Below, in pieces: positions 58,561-64,000 of a stretch of DNA of 64,000 bases. The notes under the pieces are model-generated. The model saw only the letters and a list, made by a program, of their open reading frames with translations, made no database searches and was not told the DNA's origin. This stretch comes from Diabrotica undecimpunctata (Eukaryota; Arthropoda; Insecta; Coleoptera; Chrysomelidae). Location of the stretch: positions 63,984,141-64,048,140 of the forward strand of contig NC_092809.1 of the NCBI RefSeq assembly GCF_040954645.1. The letters are read 5' to 3'. Made by a program: the position numbers and the translations under genes. The first letter of the stretch is position 1, and each line of letters opens with the position of its first letter.

Positions 58561-59084
58561 AGAAATGAATATGTTAATTGACTTTTAAAATAATAATTTT
58601 TAAGCCCAAAAGTATTTTAAATATTATGTTATTTTATGCATAAATAAATTATACCTTTTCAATGCTATCTTATTTATTGCAGACAGTGTTTCAAAATTAC
58701 CTTGAAACACTCGAATAAGCCATCGAACTTAATTACACCTCTTAATATTTTTTACAATCATATCGTATCTTTTATATCTCGACATATTGGTCAAGGCTAA
58801 ACTAAATATTAGTTATGAAATAAGACACAACACAAGTACGTGTAACACAATATTTTGTTAGTGCGATCCATAATCAAAAGAGATTATACAATCATATATT
58901 ATTTATGTTGTTGATGACAAATATTTTAAAAAAGATTTGTACATAATATTGTCTAAAGCTATTTTCTTGTAGCATTTTAATGCTTTTTACTGTTTAAAAA
59001 TAATATAAAAACACATAAACATCAGAATAAACAATGAAAATAATTATCTAACAAAATTTTGTGGTTAGTTCCCGATAAAAGCAG
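58561..59084. other. non-coding stretch
   Basis: No feature recognised, apart from a partial match (58941-58990) to the dispersed repeat at 60995-61145. Confidence 0.4.
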
Positions 59085-60985
59085 TAATATGGATCTAATG
59101 GAAAAGCGAAGGCAACATAAACAACAACGTAATCAAGACAAATAGAAACAGATACGCAAAGAAATTCGCCAGAAAATTAAGAAAGCAAAAGAACGTTGGA
59201 TGGGGGAAAGGTGCAACGAAATAGAACAATTGCAGGAAAAAGGAGATAGTTTTGGACTACATAAGAAGATCAAAGAAATATCGAATATACACAAAAGCCA
59301 CCACAGAACAAGAACACGCAACGACAGAAACGAATACATAGAGTCAGAAGAGGAGATAGCAATGGTGTGGAAAGAATACGCAGAAAGACTTTTTAATGAC
59401 GAAAGACCAACACAACCAACGCGCAAACTTCCTTCCGAAAACTTATCAGGGCCATCAATAATGCGAAGTGAAATAGAATATACAGTTAGAACCACAAAGA
59501 TGCATAAAGCAACAGGTCCAGATGAAATTTATATAGAAGCAATAAAACTACTAGACGAGGAGAATATCGAAATCTTGGTAAAGCTGTTCAATAGAATTTA
59601 TGATACTGGTTACATTCCGCGAGAATGGCTGCAGTCATCCTTTGTGATGATCCCAAAATCAGCTAATGCCACAAAATGCAATGAACTCCGATTAATCAGT
59701 TTAATGAGTCACTTGCTGAAATTCTTCCTTAGAATATTACACTAAAGAATGTACAAGATACTAAAAGAACTTAGCGGGTCAACACAATTCGGTTTTAAGG
59801 GAGGACTAGGAACAAAAGAGGCAATTTTATGTTTGAACACTTTAATACAAAACTGTTTAGATCAACGAAAAGATGTCTACCTCACCTTCATCGACTACGA
59901 GAAGGCATTTGACAATGTTAAACATGATATCATGATGGAACTACTACATAGGGCCAACATTGACCAGAAGGAGATCAGAATTATTCAGAATCTATACTGG
60001 AACCAAATGGCAAAGGTGAGGATTGATCAAGACCAATATACGGATGAATTTGAAATCCGAAAAGGTGTCCGCCAAGGGTGCATACTCTCTCCGATGCTTT
60101 TTAATTTATATGTTGAAAATATATTTGCGGAAGCATTAGAAGACACGGAATTAGGCATTAAGGTGAACGGCATACCAATTAGCAACCTACGCTATGCGGA
60201 CGACACAGTGATTATAACTGATAAATTGGAAGATCAGCAGTTATTACTTGATAGGGTGAATAGCATAGGTAAAAAATATGGCCTCAAAATCAACATTTTG
60301 AAAACGAAATATATGGTCATTAGCAGAAACCCTCCAGAAAACCCGATAATATGCATAGGTGACGATCGCATAAAACGCGTGAAAACTTTTAAATACCTTG
60401 GCACCACAATCAATGACCAATCGGATCCACAACAAGAGATAAAACCCGAATACAAATGGCAAGACAAGCTTTTGTGAAATTCAGACCGCTCCTATGTAAT
60501 CAAAACCTAAATTTCGAAATACGCTACAGAATGGTCAAGTGCTACATATGGTCCATCTTGCTTTATGGCATGGAAACGTGGACTTTGAAAAAAACATCTA
60601 TCAACAAACTTGAAGCATTTGAAATGCGGTCATTAAGAAGAATGATGCGCATACCTTGGGTGGATAGAGTTCGAAACGATGACGTCCTTAAGAGAGCCGG
60701 TGTGGAAAGAGAACTCTTTAAATTAATTAAAAAACGCAAGATTGGTTACCTTGGGCACATATTGAGAGGAGCAAAATATGAAATACCAGAGTTAATCCTA
60801 CAAGGGAAGATCGAAGGTAGGAGAGGAACCGGCCGCAAACAATTATCCTGGTTAAGAAATATTAAAGAATGGACAGGAATACACAATACAGGCGAGCTGT
60901 GTCACGCCGCCAAGAACAGAATTCTAGTAATGAGATAGTCGCCTACGCACTTTGGTGTATGGCATGTTAAGAAGAAGAAGAAGAA
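59085..60985 (+). pseudogene. RTE-like LINE ORF2, 5' truncated, nearly open
   Basis: The lysine-rich connector ('KIRKAKERWMGERCNEIEQL') is followed by RT: 'HKATGPDEIYIEAIKLL', 'REWLQSSFVMIPKSANATK', 'STQFGFKGGLGTKEAI', 'LTFIDYEKAFDNVKHDIMME', 'GVRQGCILSPMLFNLYVENI' and the catalytic 'LRYADDTVII' (60188). 'VKTFKYLGTTIND', 'YIWSILLYGMETWTLKK' and the basic tail 'IEGRRGTGRKQLSWLRNIKE' follow. Only two lesions were seen: an in-frame TAA at 59743-59745 and a one-base loss near 60440 that shifts the frame. It ends in (AAG)n near 60985. The endonuclease domain is absent. Confidence 0.88.
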
Positions 60986-60994
60986 AAGCAGTAA

Positions 60995-61260
60995 ATAAGA
61001 ATATTGTACTGAAGCTATTTTCTCGTGTCATCTTAAAGTAATTATATTCTAATGGAAATAATCCACATTATTGAAGTTTAAAAAAGTTTTATTGACTTTT
61101 CAATCTCTACTTCGGTAATCGTTGTCAAAATACAAACATTAATAAATTAAACCAATTTTGTTGCTTGTTACTTGGTGAAAAATTCATGTAATAATTTAAT
61201 TTTATCTGACTCGTTTTAATTGACATTTAATTCAGACATATTATGCATATATTATGCATT
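60995..61260 (+). repeat. dispersed repeat copy following LINE tail
   Basis: Blocks TGAAGCTATTTTCTCG, TCTAATGGAAATAA, TTTTATTGACTTTTCAA, CTACTTCGGTAATCG and CAAAATACAAACATT match, in order, 51160-51053 (minus), and partly 49865 and 41495. Confidence 0.55.
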
Positions 61261-61265
61261 TTAAA

Positions 61266-63330
<2,065 letters not shown>

Positions 63331-63460
63331 TTGAGGTATAAAATTACGCCGATACAATCGTTTTATAATAACCCCCCAGACATTCTCGATTGAATTTAAA
63401 TCTGCACTATAGCTGGGCCATGGTAAGGTTTCGATGTTTTTATTCTGGAGTTTTGGGTAG
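63331..63460 (-). pseudogene. Tc1-like transposase scrap
   Basis: The minus strand reads 'IETLPWPSYSADLNSIENVW' then 'GVIIKRLYRR', the last catalytic block of Tc1-like transposases ('LPWPaqSPDLNPIENvW'), with E in 'IENVW'. It joins the start of the LINE at 63330 directly. Confidence 0.75.
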
Positions 63461-63579
63461 CGGCTAGGAACTCCCTTGGATAGTCTTATCAGGGAAAATG
63501 AATCAATCCCTGCCCTCCGCAGATTTCCTGACCCGGGAAACTAGTACCTGCTTAGGGCCCCTTGTCCAAGGACTTAAAA

Positions 63580-64000
63580 TGACAACAAAAGGACATAATT
63601 GGTCTAGCAGAGGTAAAAAGAAAAGGGGAAGAGTGCATAACACCAGAGTCCGGTAACGTCCTATATTACAAAGGGCGAGAAGAATAAAGCCTAGATGGCG
63701 TAGGATTTCTAATTTATAAGAAATATGCACATACAGTAGAGCAATTCGTAGGAATATCTGAAAGAATTGCAATGATTAGGTTAAATGTAAACGAGAACAT
63801 CTCCCTGAAAATTATTCAAGTATACGCTCTAACCGCAGCACATTCCGATGAAGAGATAGACGAATTTTATGAGAAAATTGCAGAAACTGGCACGAATTAT
63901 CACAGCACGTATACGATGATAATAGGAGACTTTAACGGTAAGATCGGACAACGACTTGAAAAAACCGAAAACTATATAGGACAATTCGGCTCTAGAGTTA
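63580..64000 (+). pseudogene. LINE endonuclease domain, 5' part, runs off the window
   Basis: The frame reads 'DIIGLAEVKRKGEECITPE' with the catalytic E, then a TAA at 63685. It is then open to the window end: 'GVGFLIYKKYAHTVEQF', 'ISLKIIQVYALTAAHSDEEI' and 'YTMIIGDFNGKIGQRLE' near 63923. This is an APE-type endonuclease of an RTE-like LINE. A GC-richer leader from about 63500 may be its 5' UTR. With only one stop seen it is fairly young. Confidence 0.8.

Overview
This window looks like intergenic and intronic DNA from a large, AT-rich, transposon-packed insect genome. Coleoptera or Hemiptera fit the mix of families; the species cannot be fixed from the sequence. Nothing prokaryotic is present, and there are no rRNA genes or CRISPR arrays. 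Almost every coding stretch belongs to a transposable element. The one likely host-gene piece is a first coding exon at 22616-22784 (minus) that resembles a hydroxysteroid-dehydrogenase-like (HSDL1/HSD17B12-type) short-chain dehydrogenase.

Layout. 1-6.7 kb: a decayed mariner-like transposase, a 5'-truncated LINE with its own 13-bp target duplication, two LINE tails and a transposase N-terminus. 6.7-15.2 kb: a complete Ty3/gypsy-type LTR retrotransposon (8.46 kb, 1434-bp LTRs) that landed in an (AT)n microsatellite; it has gag, protease, RT-RNase H and integrase, and a candidate -1 frameshift heptamer. 15.3-22.6 kb: layered LINE fragments, a minus-strand piggyBac with a likely 57-nt intron, and a mariner tail. 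22.6-25.1 kb: the host-like exon and, 73 bp upstream of its ATG, a piggyBac with TTAA flanks and 13-bp inverted termini. 25.6-30.8 kb: a nearly intact two-ORF I-clade LINE (minus) with one nonsense codon in ORF2. 34.8-35.9 kb: a head-to-head Penelope-like remnant. 37.0-41.0 kb: an element with 76-bp inverted arms, split by an intact RTE-type LINE with a 16-bp target duplication. 42.8-48.8 kb: two expanded transposon-associated protein families, one inside a large inverted-repeat element. 49.0-51.4 kb: a hAT-like element (8-bp duplication) carrying LINE cargo. 55.5-58.0 kb: a PIF/Harbinger transposase with an intron and a duplicated exon, then a mariner-like copy. 59-64 kb: an RTE-like LINE pseudogene, a minus-strand LINE, a Tc1 scrap and the 5' part of another LINE running off the window.

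How the parts act together: the elements are nested and mutually interrupted (RTE inside an inverted-arm element, LINE fragments inside hAT, mariner against piggyBac and Harbinger). The youngest insertions by sequence are the gypsy element (LTRs differ at about 8 sites), the RTE at 37.4-40.5 kb (intact ORF, perfect duplication) and the I-clade LINE. All family names rest on motifs read by eye; no database search was possible.
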